Shown here one piece after another: positions 9,148 through 20,809 of a stretch of 64,000 nucleotides of DNA. Position 1 is the stretch's first letter. Each line of letters begins with the position of its first letter. Made by a program: the position numbers and the translations under genes. The notes beneath the pieces were generated by a model that worked only from the letters and a program-made list of their open reading frames with translations, was not told the DNA's origin and searched no databases. This DNA comes from Bacillus andreraoultii (GTDB taxonomy: Bacteria; Bacillota; Bacilli; Bacillales; Caldibacillaceae): positions 101,332-165,331 of the forward strand of contig NZ_LN868937.1 of NCBI RefSeq assembly GCF_001244735.1. Direction: 5' to 3'.

Positions 9148-9593
9148 AAGTAATTTTTCTAAAAGATGTAAAAGGGAAAGGTAAAAAGGGTGAAGTAAAA
9201 AATGTTGCGGACGGTTACGCACATAACTTTTTAATAAAAAATGGTTATGCAATAGAAGCGACAAAAGCGAATATTAAAACGTTAGAGGCGAAGAAACGTA
9301 AAGAAGAGCAAGAAGCATTACAAGAAAAAGAACAAGCAAAACAATTGAAAGAACGGATAGAAAAGTTAACCGTTGTAATTCCTGCAAAATCTGGTGAAGG
9401 TGGACGTCTTTTCGGTTCTGTCACATCAAAACAAATTGCTGAACAGCTTGAAAAGCAACATAAGATTAAAATTGACAAGCGTAAAATTGAATTAACGGAT
9501 GCAATTCGTGCTCTAGGTTTTACAAAAGTACCTGTTAAATTATATACAGATGTTCAAGGTACACTTACTGTACATGTAAAAGAAGATAATTAA
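9144..9593 (+). CDS. rplI: 50S ribosomal protein L9
   Basis: A 149-residue L9 with the N-terminal RNA-binding domain ([19 protein letters not shown], then [15 protein letters not shown]), a long Lys/Glu-rich connecting helix (about 45-80) and the C-terminal domain with GGRLFGSVT. The ATG overlaps the gdpP stop, so translation is probably coupled. It binds 23S rRNA at the L1-stalk side of the large subunit. Confidence 0.98.
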   Translation: MKVIFLKDVKGKGKKGEVKNVADGYAHNFLIKNGYAIEATKANIKTLEAKKRKEEQEALQEKEQAKQLKERIEKLTVVIPAKSGEGGRLFGSVTSKQIAEQLEKQHKIKIDKRKIELTDAIRALGFTKVPVKLYTDVQGTLTVHVKEDN

Positions 9594-9652
9594 ATTATTT
9601 CCATCGAAATAAAGTTTTGTTCATGTTAGAATAAAAAAAGAATAACTATGAC

Positions 9653-9723
9653 GGCTGTCTCAATCATGAGAACCATTTAGAAGTGATTAATAGGATGGGG
9701 ATTATATGGGGCAGCCTTTTTCT
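9653..9723 (+). terminator. Large hairpin terminator after rplI
   Basis: GGCTGTCTC (from 9653) pairs with GGGGCAGCC (ending 9716), with several G-U pairs and a long loop, followed by seven or more T/C residues. It separates gdpP-rplI from dnaC, so dnaC may be partly independent. Confidence 0.5.
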
Positions 9724-9790
9724 ATTGAACAAGTTCATGATTTCTATAAAAATAGATATTTAGAATAATATTCGGAGGTTTAGTATAAAA

Positions 9791-11155
9791 ATGAATGATC
9801 TTTTGATCGACCGGACTCCTCCCCAAAATATTGAAGCTGAACAGGCTGTCTTAGGTGCCATATTTATTGAGCCAGAGAGTTTAACCGTTGCATCAGAAAG
9901 TTTACTACCTGAGGACTTTTATCGCAGTGCTCACCAAAAGATTTTCTCTATCATGTTAAGTTTAAATGATCGCGGAATGGCTGTTGATGTTGTAACTGTT
10001 TCTGAAGAATTAGCTGCGTCAGACCAATTAGAAAATATTGGTGGCATTTCATACTTAATGGAACTTGCTAATTCTGTTCCTACTGCGGCTAATATTGAAT
10101 ACTATGCAAAAATTGTTGAGGAAAAATCGTTATTACGTCGTCTCATTCGGACAGCAACAGATATAGCACAAGATGGTTATACAAGGGAAGATGAAGTAGA
10201 AAGTCTATTAACAGAGGCAGAAAAAAGAATTTTAGAAGTAGCCAATCGAAAAAACGCTGGTGCTTTCCAAGATATTAAAGATGTATTAGTTAAAACCTAT
10301 GATCATATAGAACAGCTGCACAGTAGAAAAGGTGACATAACAGGAATTCCTACTGGATTTAATGATTTAGATCATATGACGGCTGGATTTCAACGGAATG
10401 ACTTAATTATTGTGGCAGCCCGTCCATCTGTAGGGAAAACAGCTTTTGCATTAAATATCGCTCAAAATGTTGCAACGAAAACAGATGAAAATGTAGCAAT
10501 CTTCTCGCTTGAGATGGGTGCTGAGCAGCTCGTTATGCGTATGCTTTGTGCGGAGGGAAATATTAATGCGCAAAATTTACGGACAGGATCACTTACGGAT
10601 GAAGATTGGAAAAAGTTAACGATGGCGATGGGGAGTTTATCAAATGCGGGCATTTATATTGATGATACACCGGGTATACGAGTTCAAGAGATAAGAGCAA
10701 AATGCAGGCGGCTAAGACAAGAACATGGGTTAGGTATGATTGTGATTGATTATCTGCAATTAATTCAAGGAAATGGTAGAAGTTCCGATAACCGGCAACA
10801 AGAAGTTTCGGAAATATCACGTTCATTGAAGGCATTAGCCCGTGAATTAGAAGTACCTGTCATCGCATTATCACAGTTATCACGTTCTGTAGAGCAACGT
10901 CAAGATAAGCGGCCAATGATGTCTGATATTCGTGAATCAGGTAGTATTGAGCAAGATGCCGATATTGTAGCTTTCCTCTACCGCGATGATTACTATGATA
11001 AGGAATCAGAGAACAAAAATATTATTGAAATCATTATTGCAAAACAACGGAATGGTCCAGTAGGAACGGTTCAGTTAGCTTTTGCAAAGGAATATAATAA
11101 GTTTGTTAATTTAGATAGAAGATTTGACGATGCACAAGTACCACCAGGGGCCTAA
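9791..11155 (+). CDS. dnaC: Replicative DNA helicase (DnaB type)
   Basis: A 454-residue hexameric helicase, called DnaC in Bacillus. The N-terminal DnaB domain (PPQNIEAEQAVLGAIF) is followed by a RecA-like core with Walker A ARPSVGKTAFALN, Walker B MIVIDYLQLI, and DnaB motifs LSQLSRSVEQR and SDIRESGSIEQDADIV. It unwinds DNA ahead of the fork. GGAGG precedes ATG 9791. The stop codon lies within the following terminator stem. Confidence 0.98.
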   Translation: MNDLLIDRTPPQNIEAEQAVLGAIFIEPESLTVASESLLPEDFYRSAHQKIFSIMLSLNDRGMAVDVVTVSEELAASDQLENIGGISYLMELANSVPTAANIEYYAKIVEEKSLLRRLIRTATDIAQDGYTREDEVESLLTEAEKRILEVANRKNAGAFQDIKDVLVKTYDHIEQLHSRKGDITGIPTGFNDLDHMTAGFQRNDLIIVAARPSVGKTAFALNIAQNVATKTDENVAIFSLEMGAEQLVMRMLCAEGNINAQNLRTGSLTDEDWKKLTMAMGSLSNAGIYIDDTPGIRVQEIRAKCRRLRQEHGLGMIVIDYLQLIQGNGRSSDNRQQEVSEISRSLKALARELEVPVIALSQLSRSVEQRQDKRPMMSDIRESGSIEQDADIVAFLYRDDYYDKESENKNIIEIIIAKQRNGPVGTVQLAFAKEYNKFVNLDRRFDDAQVPPGA

Positions 11156-11173
11156 ATAATTAGGCTTCTTTTT
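11150..11173 (+). terminator. Terminator of dnaC
   Basis: GCCTAA-ATAA-TTAGGC followed by a T-rich tail. The left arm includes the dnaC stop codon. Confidence 0.75.
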
Positions 11174-11204
11174 GGGTTACTAGGAAACGATAAATTTATT
11201 TATT

Positions 11205-11284
11205 TCTACTTTCCGCAACACTAAGCTAAAACGACAGACCCCGAACCGTCTAAAGTCTCGAGCGACCCTCAGCTTTCTTCATTA
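11205..11284. repeat. Dispersed intergenic repeat, copy C
   Basis: The stretch aligns with the second half of copy A (12909-13024): both share a CTAAAGT-TC-AGCG-CCCT-AG-TTTCTT-ATT pattern at roughly 70 percent identity by eye. It lies between the dnaC terminator and the purA control region. Not coding. Confidence 0.5.
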
Positions 11285-11356
11285 ACCGAACATAACAGGG
11301 ACAATGGATAGTAAATCTTAATTATTTAAGCGAAAAAGATATGGTAGCTAAGATTA

Positions 11357-12756
<1,400 letters not shown>

Positions 12757-12825
12757 ATAGATGTTGTTGTACGAGAAAATTGCAACCCAATATGTAGAGG
12801 GGAAAGAACCCACTAAGTAATGGAA

Positions 12826-12863
12826 CAAAAAATGTTCGGCTAATGATGGTCGAGCATTTTTTT
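12826..12863 (+). terminator. Terminator of purA
   Basis: AAAAAATGTTCG pairs with CGAGCATTTTTTT; the T-run is part of the right arm, so it may work in both directions. Confidence 0.8.
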
Positions 12864-12908
12864 GCTAATAGGAAAGTATAAACGTTCCAATTTCTACTTT
12901 CAAATACC

Positions 12909-13024
12909 ATAAGCGCACAAAGAAGGCTCTAGCAGTATTGCATCTCATCCCCCAAAAAGCTCTTTCGGCGAACGATAGTCTCATGGTTGCCTAAAGTATC
13001 AAGCGTCCCTGAGTTTTCTTTATT
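12909..13024. repeat. Dispersed intergenic repeat, copy A
   Basis: The first part (TAAGCGCACAAAGAAGGCT then CTAGCAG...GCATC) matches copy B at 54239-54335, and the second part matches copy C at 11205-11284. The 428-nt gap between purA and walR holds this repeat and no gene. The copies differ by many substitutions, so the family is old. Confidence 0.6.
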
Positions 13025-13291
13025 GCTTTATATACTCATTTGTGTAGATAAAACTGAAAAATAAAGGAAATTCTATGATATGTGATGAATTCATTGATAA
13101 TTTCATGATAAAGTAGTAAGTGGAGCAAATTTATAGAGTTGCATTTTTTATTCTTTAAGTAACCTAGTTATCATATGGGGAAGAAATAAACTATAATATT
13201 AATAGTAGTGATATAAAATGAGTATGTTCATTCAACGACTTTGATTTATATAAAACTTTAGAGATTGTAATAGGAGAGAGGAGAGATATAT

Positions 13292-13999
13292 ATGCCAAAG
13301 AAGATTCTTATCGTGGATGACGAGAAACCAATTGCTGATATTTTGCAATTCAACTTAAAAAAGGACGGATATGAAGTTTACTGTGCTTATGATGGGGATG
13401 AGGCGTTGGAAATTGTTGATGAAGTTGAACCAGATCTTGTTTTACTAGATATTATGCTCCCAGAAAAAGATGGTATGGAAGTATGTAAAGAAATTCGTAA
13501 AAAATATGAAATGCCAATTATTATGTTGACCGCAAAAGATTCAGAGATTGATAAAGTACTAGGTCTTGAACTAGGTGCAGATGACTATGTGACAAAACCT
13601 TTTAGTACAAGGGAGTTATTAGCCCGTGTGAAGGCAAATCTACGACGACACCAAAATGTAAATACAATAAATACTGAAAATGCAACGAATGAGATTGCCA
13701 TTGGCTCGCTTGTTATTCATCCAGATGCGTATATTGTTTCAAAACGGGGAGAAATGATCGAGTTAACCCATCGTGAATTTGAGCTACTCTATTACTTGGC
13801 AAAACATCCGGGACAAGTAATGACAAGGGAACATTTATTACAAACCGTATGGGGTTACGATTATTTTGGTGATGTTCGAACAGTTGACGTAACGGTTAGA
13901 CGATTAAGGGAAAAAATTGAAGATAATCCAAGCCACCCTGGGTGGTTAGTAACAAGACGTGGTGTCGGTTATTATTTGCAAAATCCTGAACAGGAGTAA
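13292..13999 (+). CDS. walR: Response regulator WalR
   Basis: A 235-residue OmpR/PhoB-type regulator. The receiver domain has the acid pocket DDE (9-11), phosphorylation site Asp53 in [13 protein letters not shown], Thr in MLTAKD and Lys in VTKPF. A winged-helix DNA-binding domain occupies about 130-232. With WalK it controls autolysins and wall metabolism and is usually essential in low-GC Gram-positives. AGGAGAGAGGAGAG precedes ATG 13292. It is the first gene of the wal operon. Confidence 0.98.
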   Translation: MPKKILIVDDEKPIADILQFNLKKDGYEVYCAYDGDEALEIVDEVEPDLVLLDIMLPEKDGMEVCKEIRKKYEMPIIMLTAKDSEIDKVLGLELGADDYVTKPFSTRELLARVKANLRRHQNVNTINTENATNEIAIGSLVIHPDAYIVSKRGEMIELTHREFELLYYLAKHPGQVMTREHLLQTVWGYDYFGDVRTVDVTVRRLREKIEDNPSHPGWLVTRRGVGYYLQNPEQE

Positions 14000-14007
14000 T
14001 CGGAGAA

Positions 14008-15831
14008 ATGAAAAGGGCAAAGATTTTTACATCCATCCGATTAAAATTTATTTTATTTTTTGTTTTACTTATCTTGTTAGCCATGCAAATAATTGGTGTA
14101 TATTTTGTTCGAGAGTTGGAAAATGAGTTAACGCGGAATTTTAAGGATTCTATCTTAAACCGAGTAAAGTTAATTACTTATAATCTAGAACAGGAATTTT
14201 TAGAAGACCGATCTACGGAAGGCTCAACTTCTTTAGAAGACGATATTGAAAAATTATTAATTGATAATAAATCATCTGATATTGAAGAAATGCGTGTTTA
14301 TGATAAAAATTTACGAGTCATTGCCATATCTGATCTTGGAAGTCGCAATAAAGTTGGTCAACGGACGACTGATATTGTCGTTACCCGAACTTTTGTAACA
14401 GAAGAAATGATTGAAAAAATGTCGATAGATGATGCGACGAATGAAAGAAAGTGGCAATTGTATGTTCCCTTCAAAGTAAATGATCAAGTAGAAGGGATTA
14501 TTTATATTGAGGGGAATATTGAGCGAGTATTTAAACAGGTTCAAGTAATTAATCAAGTATTTATAAACGGATCACTCATAGCACTTGTTTTTACTGCGAT
14601 TGTTGCTGTTATTGTTGCTCAAACGATTACAAGACCGATAACGGATATGAAAAGGCAAGCTCAAGCAATGGCTCGTGGGAATTACTCAAGAAAAGTAAAA
14701 GTATATGGTTATGACGAAATAGGTCAATTAGCGATAACTTTTAATAATCTATCAAAAAAATTACAAGATGAACAGGCTAAAACCGATAGTGAAAAGCGGA
14801 AATTATCATCAATTTTAAGATATATGACAGATGGAGTTATTTCTACGGATCGAAAAGGTAGGATTATTCTTATAAATGAAGCAGCAGAAACGATGTTGAA
14901 TGTTACACGTGAAACAGTTGTATCTAAAAACATAATTGATGTACTTGGTATTGGCGATGAATATACTTTTAAAGAACTAACGGAGGAACAAAATTCTATT
15001 ATTCTTGACTACAGTACAGATTTGCTTCCTTTAATTGTACGGGCCAATTTTTCACTAATTCAAAAAGAAACAGGAATAATGAACGGCTTAATTGTTGTAT
15101 TACATGATATAACTGAGCAAGAAAAAATTGAACAAGAGCGTCGAGAATTTGTTGCGAATGTTTCACATGAATTACGGACTCCGTTAACAACGATGAGAAG
15201 TTACTTAGAATCATTAAGCGATGGGGCATGGAGGGATAAGGAAATCGCTCCTCATTTCTTAAAAGTCACACAAAATGAAACGGAACGTATGATTCGTTTA
15301 GTTAATGACTTACTTGTTTTATCAAGAATGGATAGCCATGATTATCAGTTACGTAAAGAAATAATAAATATGGAGAAGTTCCTTGATCACGTGATTGATC
15401 GGTTTGAAATGACAAAGGAAAAGGGCGTAACCTTTATTCGAAAGTATCCGAAAGAACAAGTGTATGCAGAAATAGATCAAGATAAAATTACACAAGTATT
15501 AGATAATACAATTTCCAATGCACTAAAATATTCACCTGAGGGCGGAACAGTTACAATTCGGTTGAGTGTCCAAAATGAGGAACTTGAAGTAGCCATATCG
15601 GATCAAGGAGTCGGCATTCCAAAGAGTAGTATTCACCGTATTTTTGACCGCTTTTATCGTGTCGATCGGGCAAGATCAAGGCAAGTTGGTGGAACAGGGC
15701 TGGGTCTTGCTATAGCTAAAGAAATGGTTCAAGCTCATGGCGGAAAAATTTGGGCTACAAGTACTGATGGAAAAGGCACAACAGTTCATTTCACCCTTCC
15801 ATACGATCGGGATCAAGGGGATGATTTTTAA
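14008..15831 (+). CDS. walK: Sensor histidine kinase WalK
   Basis: A 607-residue membrane kinase. Helix 1 (about 12-30) and helix 2 (about 183-206) enclose an extracytoplasmic Cache-like domain; then come HAMP (207-258), PAS (265-370), HisKA with the phospho-acceptor His387 in VSHELRTPL, and HATPase with the N box (DNTISNALKYSPEGG), DQGVGIP and GGTGLGLAI. It phosphorylates WalR in response to wall state. The gap after walR is 8 nt and the stop overlaps walH by 1 nt. Confidence 0.98.
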   Translation: MKRAKIFTSIRLKFILFFVLLILLAMQIIGVYFVRELENELTRNFKDSILNRVKLITYNLEQEFLEDRSTEGSTSLEDDIEKLLIDNKSSDIEEMRVYDKNLRVIAISDLGSRNKVGQRTTDIVVTRTFVTEEMIEKMSIDDATNERKWQLYVPFKVNDQVEGIIYIEGNIERVFKQVQVINQVFINGSLIALVFTAIVAVIVAQTITRPITDMKRQAQAMARGNYSRKVKVYGYDEIGQLAITFNNLSKKLQDEQAKTDSEKRKLSSILRYMTDGVISTDRKGRIILINEAAETMLNVTRETVVSKNIIDVLGIGDEYTFKELTEEQNSIILDYSTDLLPLIVRANFSLIQKETGIMNGLIVVLHDITEQEKIEQERREFVANVSHELRTPLTTMRSYLESLSDGAWRDKEIAPHFLKVTQNETERMIRLVNDLLVLSRMDSHDYQLRKEIINMEKFLDHVIDRFEMTKEKGVTFIRKYPKEQVYAEIDQDKITQVLDNTISNALKYSPEGGTVTIRLSVQNEELEVAISDQGVGIPKSSIHRIFDRFYRVDRARSRQVGGTGLGLAIAKEMVQAHGGKIWATSTDGKGTTVHFTLPYDRDQGDDF

Positions 15832-17141
15832 TGAAACTAGAACAATTTAAATCGATTCTACTTACTGTTTTAGTTTTAATTAGTATCATATTCTTTTGGA
15901 GTCTTGTAACGTTCCAAAAGAATTATGAACTTGTATCAAATCAAGATAATGTAAAAGAAGTAAAAAAAATAAATAATATTAAAAAGGATGTAAAGGAATT
16001 AGTCATCCCGAATAAAATTATTTACCGAAATGATAAAAAAAGTTATCATGGTGTTCAAAATATGAATGCAATCACACCATTTATGGATGAAGTAAGGGAC
16101 TTTAGCTTTTACGGCTTTCAAAGGGGTGCCAACGAGTTTGCCAATAAGTTTGATGAATCTCCAGATAGCCAAGTATTAATTATTGAATTTCCTGGAGACA
16201 TTCCTTATGAATTATTAAAATCCATGTATACAGTAGAATCGAAAGAAGTACCGAATGGAAATTTTCGTTACTTAATTATATTTCCGAATGATTTAAAGAA
16301 TGATGAGGGAATTGTTTACTTCGCGTCTACTGATTTACATTCAATTGTAAAGGCAAATGTGTGGTCTAGCTCTTTTGATAATATAAAGAAGTTGATGCAG
16401 AGTATAAATGGAAAAGGCCCATCTTATTATGCCTATAGGAAAAAATCCGGTGGCTATTTATTTGTTGCAAAAGATGAGATAACAATACCAGATGAGCAAT
16501 ATTATCCACGTCTGTACGATGAGAAAATATTTGTAGATACATTACTTTCGAATCCAGATATGGTGACGATTAATGGGAATGAGTATACAGATGGTTCAAG
16601 TTTGTTAAAATTTCAAAACGATCGGCAAATGTTGACGCTTGTCGACACGACCGTTACAGAATCACCAGCTTCTGTCTATGATATGATCACGACGAGCATA
16701 AATTATATAAATGGTCATGGGGGTTGGACAGACCAATATTATTATTCCGGCGCATATTTAAGTTCGAAAAAAATTAGTTTCCAACTTTATACAAATAATT
16801 ATCCTGTCTTTAATGAAAGTGGATTAAATGAGTTAGCGTTGGAAGTTGGAAATACGAAAATCCATTCTTATAAACGACCATATTTTCGATTAGACTTTAT
16901 TTCGTATAATCCAACAAAACAAGATATTAAACTACCATCAGGGACGACTGTATTAAATAATATGCAAAAAGATGGAGTTGACTTGGAGACCGTTGACGAT
17001 GTAATTATCGGCTATTACATGTATAGAGATAATGAAAAGGGAGTTGTAAAGTTCCAACCATCTTGGTTCTATAAAATAGGTAATTCGTGGATACGATTTA
17101 CTGAGCGAATGACAGGAGGGATCAAGCATGGATTGGAGTAG
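15831..17141 (+). CDS. yycH: WalK-associated regulatory protein YycH (WalH)
   Basis: A 436-residue protein with one N-terminal membrane helix (about 7-26, VLISIIFFWSLVTF) and a large outer domain. The fold family is YycH, which contacts WalK in the membrane together with YycI and adjusts its activity. The ATG overlaps the walK stop, and the 3' end overlaps yycI by 14 nt, giving tight coupling within the operon. Confidence 0.93.
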   Translation: MKLEQFKSILLTVLVLISIIFFWSLVTFQKNYELVSNQDNVKEVKKINNIKKDVKELVIPNKIIYRNDKKSYHGVQNMNAITPFMDEVRDFSFYGFQRGANEFANKFDESPDSQVLIIEFPGDIPYELLKSMYTVESKEVPNGNFRYLIIFPNDLKNDEGIVYFASTDLHSIVKANVWSSSFDNIKKLMQSINGKGPSYYAYRKKSGGYLFVAKDEITIPDEQYYPRLYDEKIFVDTLLSNPDMVTINGNEYTDGSSLLKFQNDRQMLTLVDTTVTESPASVYDMITTSINYINGHGGWTDQYYYSGAYLSSKKISFQLYTNNYPVFNESGLNELALEVGNTKIHSYKRPYFRLDFISYNPTKQDIKLPSGTTVLNNMQKDGVDLETVDDVIIGYYMYRDNEKGVVKFQPSWFYKIGNSWIRFTERMTGGIKHGLE

Positions 17142-17913
17142 AGCGAAAACCGTGTTTATCATTACTTTTCTAATCATGGATATTTTCCTAGCCTATCAAA
17201 TTTTTAACCAGAGAAGTAAGAACACATATGATTTAATACAAGATACACCCATTGACCAACAGTTAAAAGCAGATAATATAAAAATAGAAACAGAACTTCC
17301 GCTAAAGCCAACAAAGGAAAGTTATGTAGAAGCGGATGCAATGCGTTTTAGTGATGGTGAGTTAGCAATACTACCGGACCAAACGATTGATGTACTAAAT
17401 GATACAATGGTGAAAAGTCAATTAATAAAACCTTATCCATTAAAAAAGGATTGGAAAAAGGCTGATGTAGATAATTTTGTAGCAAATTATGTGTATAAAG
17501 GAAGTCAGTACGGCTTTTATCAGTATAATAAAGAAAACCATACGATTATGTATTATCAGCTTTATGATGGAAAGATGTTATATAAAAATACGAGTGGACA
17601 AATTGAAATAACGTTAAACGATAAGAATGAAATTATATCGTATACGCAAACAATGCTCGATGGAATTAAGAAAATATCAGAACAAGATATCATTACTTCC
17701 CATGAAGCGATGACGATTCTTTATAATAAAGGTTCAATAGATAGTGGTAGTAGCATTACAAATGTCGTACTTGGTTACTACACATTAGTTCCTATTAAAT
17801 CTTCACAGTTATTAGCCCCAACCTGGTGCTTTACGATTGATAATAAAAGAGATTATTTTGTGAATGCTGTAGAAGGACATGTACTTAATGAGGAAGAGGA
17901 AATTGTTAAGTAA
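17128..17913 (+). CDS. yycI: WalK-associated regulatory protein YycI (WalI)
   Basis: A 261-residue protein with a single N-terminal helix (about 8-24, VFIITFLIMDIFLAYQIF) and an extracytoplasmic domain homologous in fold to the C-terminal part of YycH. It works with YycH on WalK. A ribosome site GGAGGG lies inside the end of yycH. A terminator follows. Confidence 0.93.
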   Translation: MDWSRAKTVFIITFLIMDIFLAYQIFNQRSKNTYDLIQDTPIDQQLKADNIKIETELPLKPTKESYVEADAMRFSDGELAILPDQTIDVLNDTMVKSQLIKPYPLKKDWKKADVDNFVANYVYKGSQYGFYQYNKENHTIMYYQLYDGKMLYKNTSGQIEITLNDKNEIISYTQTMLDGIKKISEQDIITSHEAMTILYNKGSIDSGSSITNVVLGYYTLVPIKSSQLLAPTWCFTIDNKRDYFVNAVEGHVLNEEEEIVK

Positions 17914-17974
17914 GAAAGTTACTTTAGGTAAACACATGAATATGTTATGATAATTCATATGTATGAATAAAGTT

Positions 17975-18004
17975 AGGCTGGTAGATTTCGATTTACTAGC
18001 CTTT
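17975..18004 (+). terminator. Hairpin between yycI and walJ
   Basis: AGGCTGGTA (17975-17983) pairs with TACTAGCCT (17994-18002) with a short T-run after it. It may reduce transcription into walJ rather than block it, since walJ has no obvious promoter after it. Confidence 0.55.
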
Positions 18005-18053
18005 AAATATGGTAGAAATCGACCGTAGATCATAATTTTTTGGAGTGAAAAGA

Positions 18054-18848
18054 ATGACATTGAAATTCAGTGTTTTAGCAAGTGGAAGTACTGGAAATGC
18101 GGTATATGTAGAAACAGAAGAGCACGCCTTTCTTGTTGACGCGGGACTAAGTGGTAAACAAATTGAAGGGTTATTTCAACAAATTGATCGTAAACCAAAT
18201 GAACTAGATGGCATTCTTGTTACTCATGAGCATAGTGACCATATTAAAGGTGTAGGTATTTTAGCTAGAAAATATAAATTACCAATATATGCAAATGAAA
18301 AAACATGGCAAGCAATGTCACCATTAATAGGGGAAGTTCCAACGGATTTAAAATTTATTTTTCCTATGGAATCAGTCCGTTCGTTTAACGGGATTGATAT
18401 TGAATCCTTTGGTGTTTCTCATGATGCGATTGAACCGATGTTTTACGTTTTCCATCATGAAGGGAAAAAATTCGTGATTATAACCGATACAGGTTATGTT
18501 AGTAATCGAATGGTCGGGATAATTGAAAATGCAGATTATTATATTTTTGAAAGTAATCATGATGTGGAAATGCTCCGGATGGGGAAATATCCGTGGAATA
18601 TTAAACGGAGAATTTTAAGTGATGTGGGACATGTATCTAATGAAGATGCTGCACTAGCAATGTGCGAGTGTATTGGTGACCAAACGAGAGGGATTTATTT
18701 AGCCCATTTGAGTAAAGATAATAATATGAAAGAATTGGCAAGAATGTCTGTGAGTCAAGTTCTAGAAGGGAAAGGTTTCGCTGTTGGTGAGCAAATTTCC
18801 TTATATGATACAGATCCGAAAACACCAACCATATTAAAAGCGATTTAA
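18054..18848 (+). CDS. walJ: MBL-fold exonuclease WalJ (YycJ)
   Basis: A 264-residue metallo-beta-lactamase-fold protein starting [12 protein letters not shown], with the metal-binding THEHSDH motif, the later ITDTGYV and SNHD residues and a C-terminal His near LAHLSKD. YycJ acts as a double-strand DNA exonuclease linked to mismatch repair in Bacillus. TTGGAG spaced 8 nt before ATG 18054 decides the start over the GTG at 18045. It is the last gene of the wal cluster before htrC. Confidence 0.95.
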   Translation: MTLKFSVLASGSTGNAVYVETEEHAFLVDAGLSGKQIEGLFQQIDRKPNELDGILVTHEHSDHIKGVGILARKYKLPIYANEKTWQAMSPLIGEVPTDLKFIFPMESVRSFNGIDIESFGVSHDAIEPMFYVFHHEGKKFVIITDTGYVSNRMVGIIENADYYIFESNHDVEMLRMGKYPWNIKRRILSDVGHVSNEDAALAMCECIGDQTRGIYLAHLSKDNNMKELARMSVSQVLEGKGFAVGEQISLYDTDPKTPTILKAI

Positions 18849-19345
18849 GACGTCAAAGCGGTATTTGGAAAGCTAAATCATGTGATTAAGACATTTTCTT
18901 AATGACTTTAGTTTTTAGATTAAATTGTGTTGGGGACAAATGGAGGCAGTGCTTGCGGGATGTGGCCGTCTGATATTAGCAACAACAAACTTTACAAAAA
19001 TAATCCTTTCATTTAAGATGTCACTTTTGAAGTAAGCTTTTGTTCTATGGGACAAAGGCTTTTTCGTATGTTAAAGGGAGAAGGAAATCAATGATATAGT
19101 AAAAAGTATCTGGATATATGAATCGCTTTTATACAATAAGTGTTTTTACATACTGAAGATATTCTTACAGTTGAGATTCGAATTTTTTTATTATCATTTG
19201 CTAATATTAAACGAGAGCAGATGATTGTAAAAGTCAATTTGAATAAAGAGCTACCAAATTATTGATGAATACATAAGAAAGACTTGATTTATTAACGTAA
19301 GCTTTGTATATCAAAACAAAAATTTGAATTAACGGAGGTGTACCC
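18849..19345. other. 497-nt gap with a terminator, no gene
   Basis: Apart from the terminator at 19035-19065 nothing is recognised. No reading frame has a ribosome site. A promoter for htrC should lie in the last 150 nt, but no clear consensus is seen. Confidence 0.4.
19035..19065 (+). terminator. Terminator downstream of walJ
   Basis: AGCTTTTGT (19035-19043) pairs with ACAAAGGCT (19052-19060), followed by TTTT. It closes the wal operon. Confidence 0.7.
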
Positions 19346-20557
19346 ATGGGTTTTTATGACGATGAAGAATATGGTGGGTATGGAACAAGAAAAAAACCAA
19401 AGCAAAATAAACTAGGGTTTTTCTTTTCGGGGCTAATAGGTTCAATTATAGGTGGGTTAATTGTTGCGGTTGCTTCTCCTTTTTTACATAATAACGACAA
19501 TCCGAATCAAGAGGATGCTATTGTGGAAAGTACGGAAAAGAATAATGATGGATCCTTTGTCCAAAATGTTTCGGTAAAGGTGAATACAGATATTACAAAG
19601 GCGGTTGATAAAGCAAGTGACGCGGTTGTAGGTATTATTAATATACAAGGTGGAAACTTTTGGACACAAGCACAAGAAGCGGGCACTGGGTCGGGGGTTA
19701 TTTATAAGAAACAAGGTGATTCCGCCTACATTGTAACTAACCATCACGTAGTTGAAAATGCGAATCGTTTAGAAGTCATGATGCCGGATGGTTCTAAAAT
19801 TGAAGCCGAACTGCTTGGAAGTGATATTTGGACAGATTTAGCAGTGTTACGAGTTAATGGTCAGAATGTTAAAACCGTTGCTGAATTTGGTAATTCGGAT
19901 ACATTAAAATTAGGAGAACCTGTCATTGCGATTGGAAATCCACTCGGACTCGAATTTGCAGGTTCTATTACACAAGGGATTATATCAGGATTAGAAAGAA
20001 CGGTTCCACTTGATTTTAATAATGATGGTGTACCTGATTGGAATGCTGAGGTTTTACAAACAGATGCAGCGATCAATCCAGGTAACAGTGGTGGTGCGTT
20101 AGTAAATATTTCTGGGCAAGTCGTCGGGATTAACTCAATGAAAATTGCCCAGGAACAAGTTGAGGGGATTGGTTTTTCCATTCCGATAAATACAGCTATT
20201 CCAATTATTGAAGACTTGGAAAAAAGTGGTGAAGTTAAACGACCTTATATGGGGGTATCTCTAGAAGATCTAGATGAAGTTCCAAATTACCACCAAGAGC
20301 AGACATTACGCTTACCAAATAATGTTACATCTGGTTTAGTCATTGCAGATATTGCTGCTTCAGGACCTGCGGCAAAGGCTGGTTTGAAAAAGATGGATGT
20401 GATTGTAAAACTCGACAATCAGAAAATCAATACGATTATTGAGTTACGTAAATATTTATTCCAAAAGAAGCGAATTGGAGATCATATGAAGGTTGGTTTT
20501 TACCGTAATGGAAAATACGAGGAAAGAACCATTATTTTAACAAAAGAAGCTAGATAA
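19346..20557 (+). CDS. htrC: HtrA-like serine protease HtrC (YycK)
   Basis: A 403-residue membrane-anchored protease. One helix (about 24-47) precedes a trypsin-like domain with the triad His in TNHHVVENA, Asp in DLAVLRV and Ser in NPGNSGGAL, then a PDZ domain (about 300-395). It should degrade misfolded proteins at the outer face of the membrane. GGAGGTG precedes ATG 19346. This HtrA paralogue normally ends the wal cluster in Bacillus. Confidence 0.95.
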   Translation: MGFYDDEEYGGYGTRKKPKQNKLGFFFSGLIGSIIGGLIVAVASPFLHNNDNPNQEDAIVESTEKNNDGSFVQNVSVKVNTDITKAVDKASDAVVGIINIQGGNFWTQAQEAGTGSGVIYKKQGDSAYIVTNHHVVENANRLEVMMPDGSKIEAELLGSDIWTDLAVLRVNGQNVKTVAEFGNSDTLKLGEPVIAIGNPLGLEFAGSITQGIISGLERTVPLDFNNDGVPDWNAEVLQTDAAINPGNSGGALVNISGQVVGINSMKIAQEQVEGIGFSIPINTAIPIIEDLEKSGEVKRPYMGVSLEDLDEVPNYHQEQTLRLPNNVTSGLVIADIAASGPAAKAGLKKMDVIVKLDNQKINTIIELRKYLFQKKRIGDHMKVGFYRNGKYEERTIILTKEAR

Positions 20558-20569
20558 AATAATGAATTG

Positions 20570-20609
20570 GCGGAACCGACACTTTTTGTAAGGGAAATGG
20601 AGGTTCCGC
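20570..20609 (+). terminator. Hairpin after htrC
   Basis: GCGGAACC (20570-20577) pairs with GGTTCCGC (20602-20609) around a 24-nt loop. There is no T-run, so it may be a processing or attenuation structure in front of the yyzF-like gene. Confidence 0.4.
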
Positions 20610-20632
20610 TCACATAATTGACAGGTGAGGAT

Positions 20633-20794
20633 ATGAAAATTTTCTGTTGTAAGGAACATGTAGAATACGGACTAGAGGAAATAATAAATGAAGGTGAAGT
20701 TTCACCGAAATTAGAGGAGTTAAAAGAGAGTGAATTACCAACAGCTCCCTGTGAATACTGTGGACAAGATGCAGTATATATTGTGTCGAACTAA
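20633..20794 (+). CDS. yyzF: CxxH/CxxC small protein, YyzF type
   Basis: A 53-residue protein beginning MKIFCCKEHVEYGLEE and ending with CEYCGQDAVYIVSN. The CCKEH and CEYC pairs suggest one zinc site. YyzF-type proteins sit at this point, between htrC and rlmH, in many Bacillus genomes; the role is unknown. AGGTGAGG lies before ATG 20633. Confidence 0.8.
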   Translation: MKIFCCKEHVEYGLEEIINEGEVSPKLEELKESELPTAPCEYCGQDAVYIVSN

Positions 20795-20809
20795 TATTCT
20801 CATACAAAA

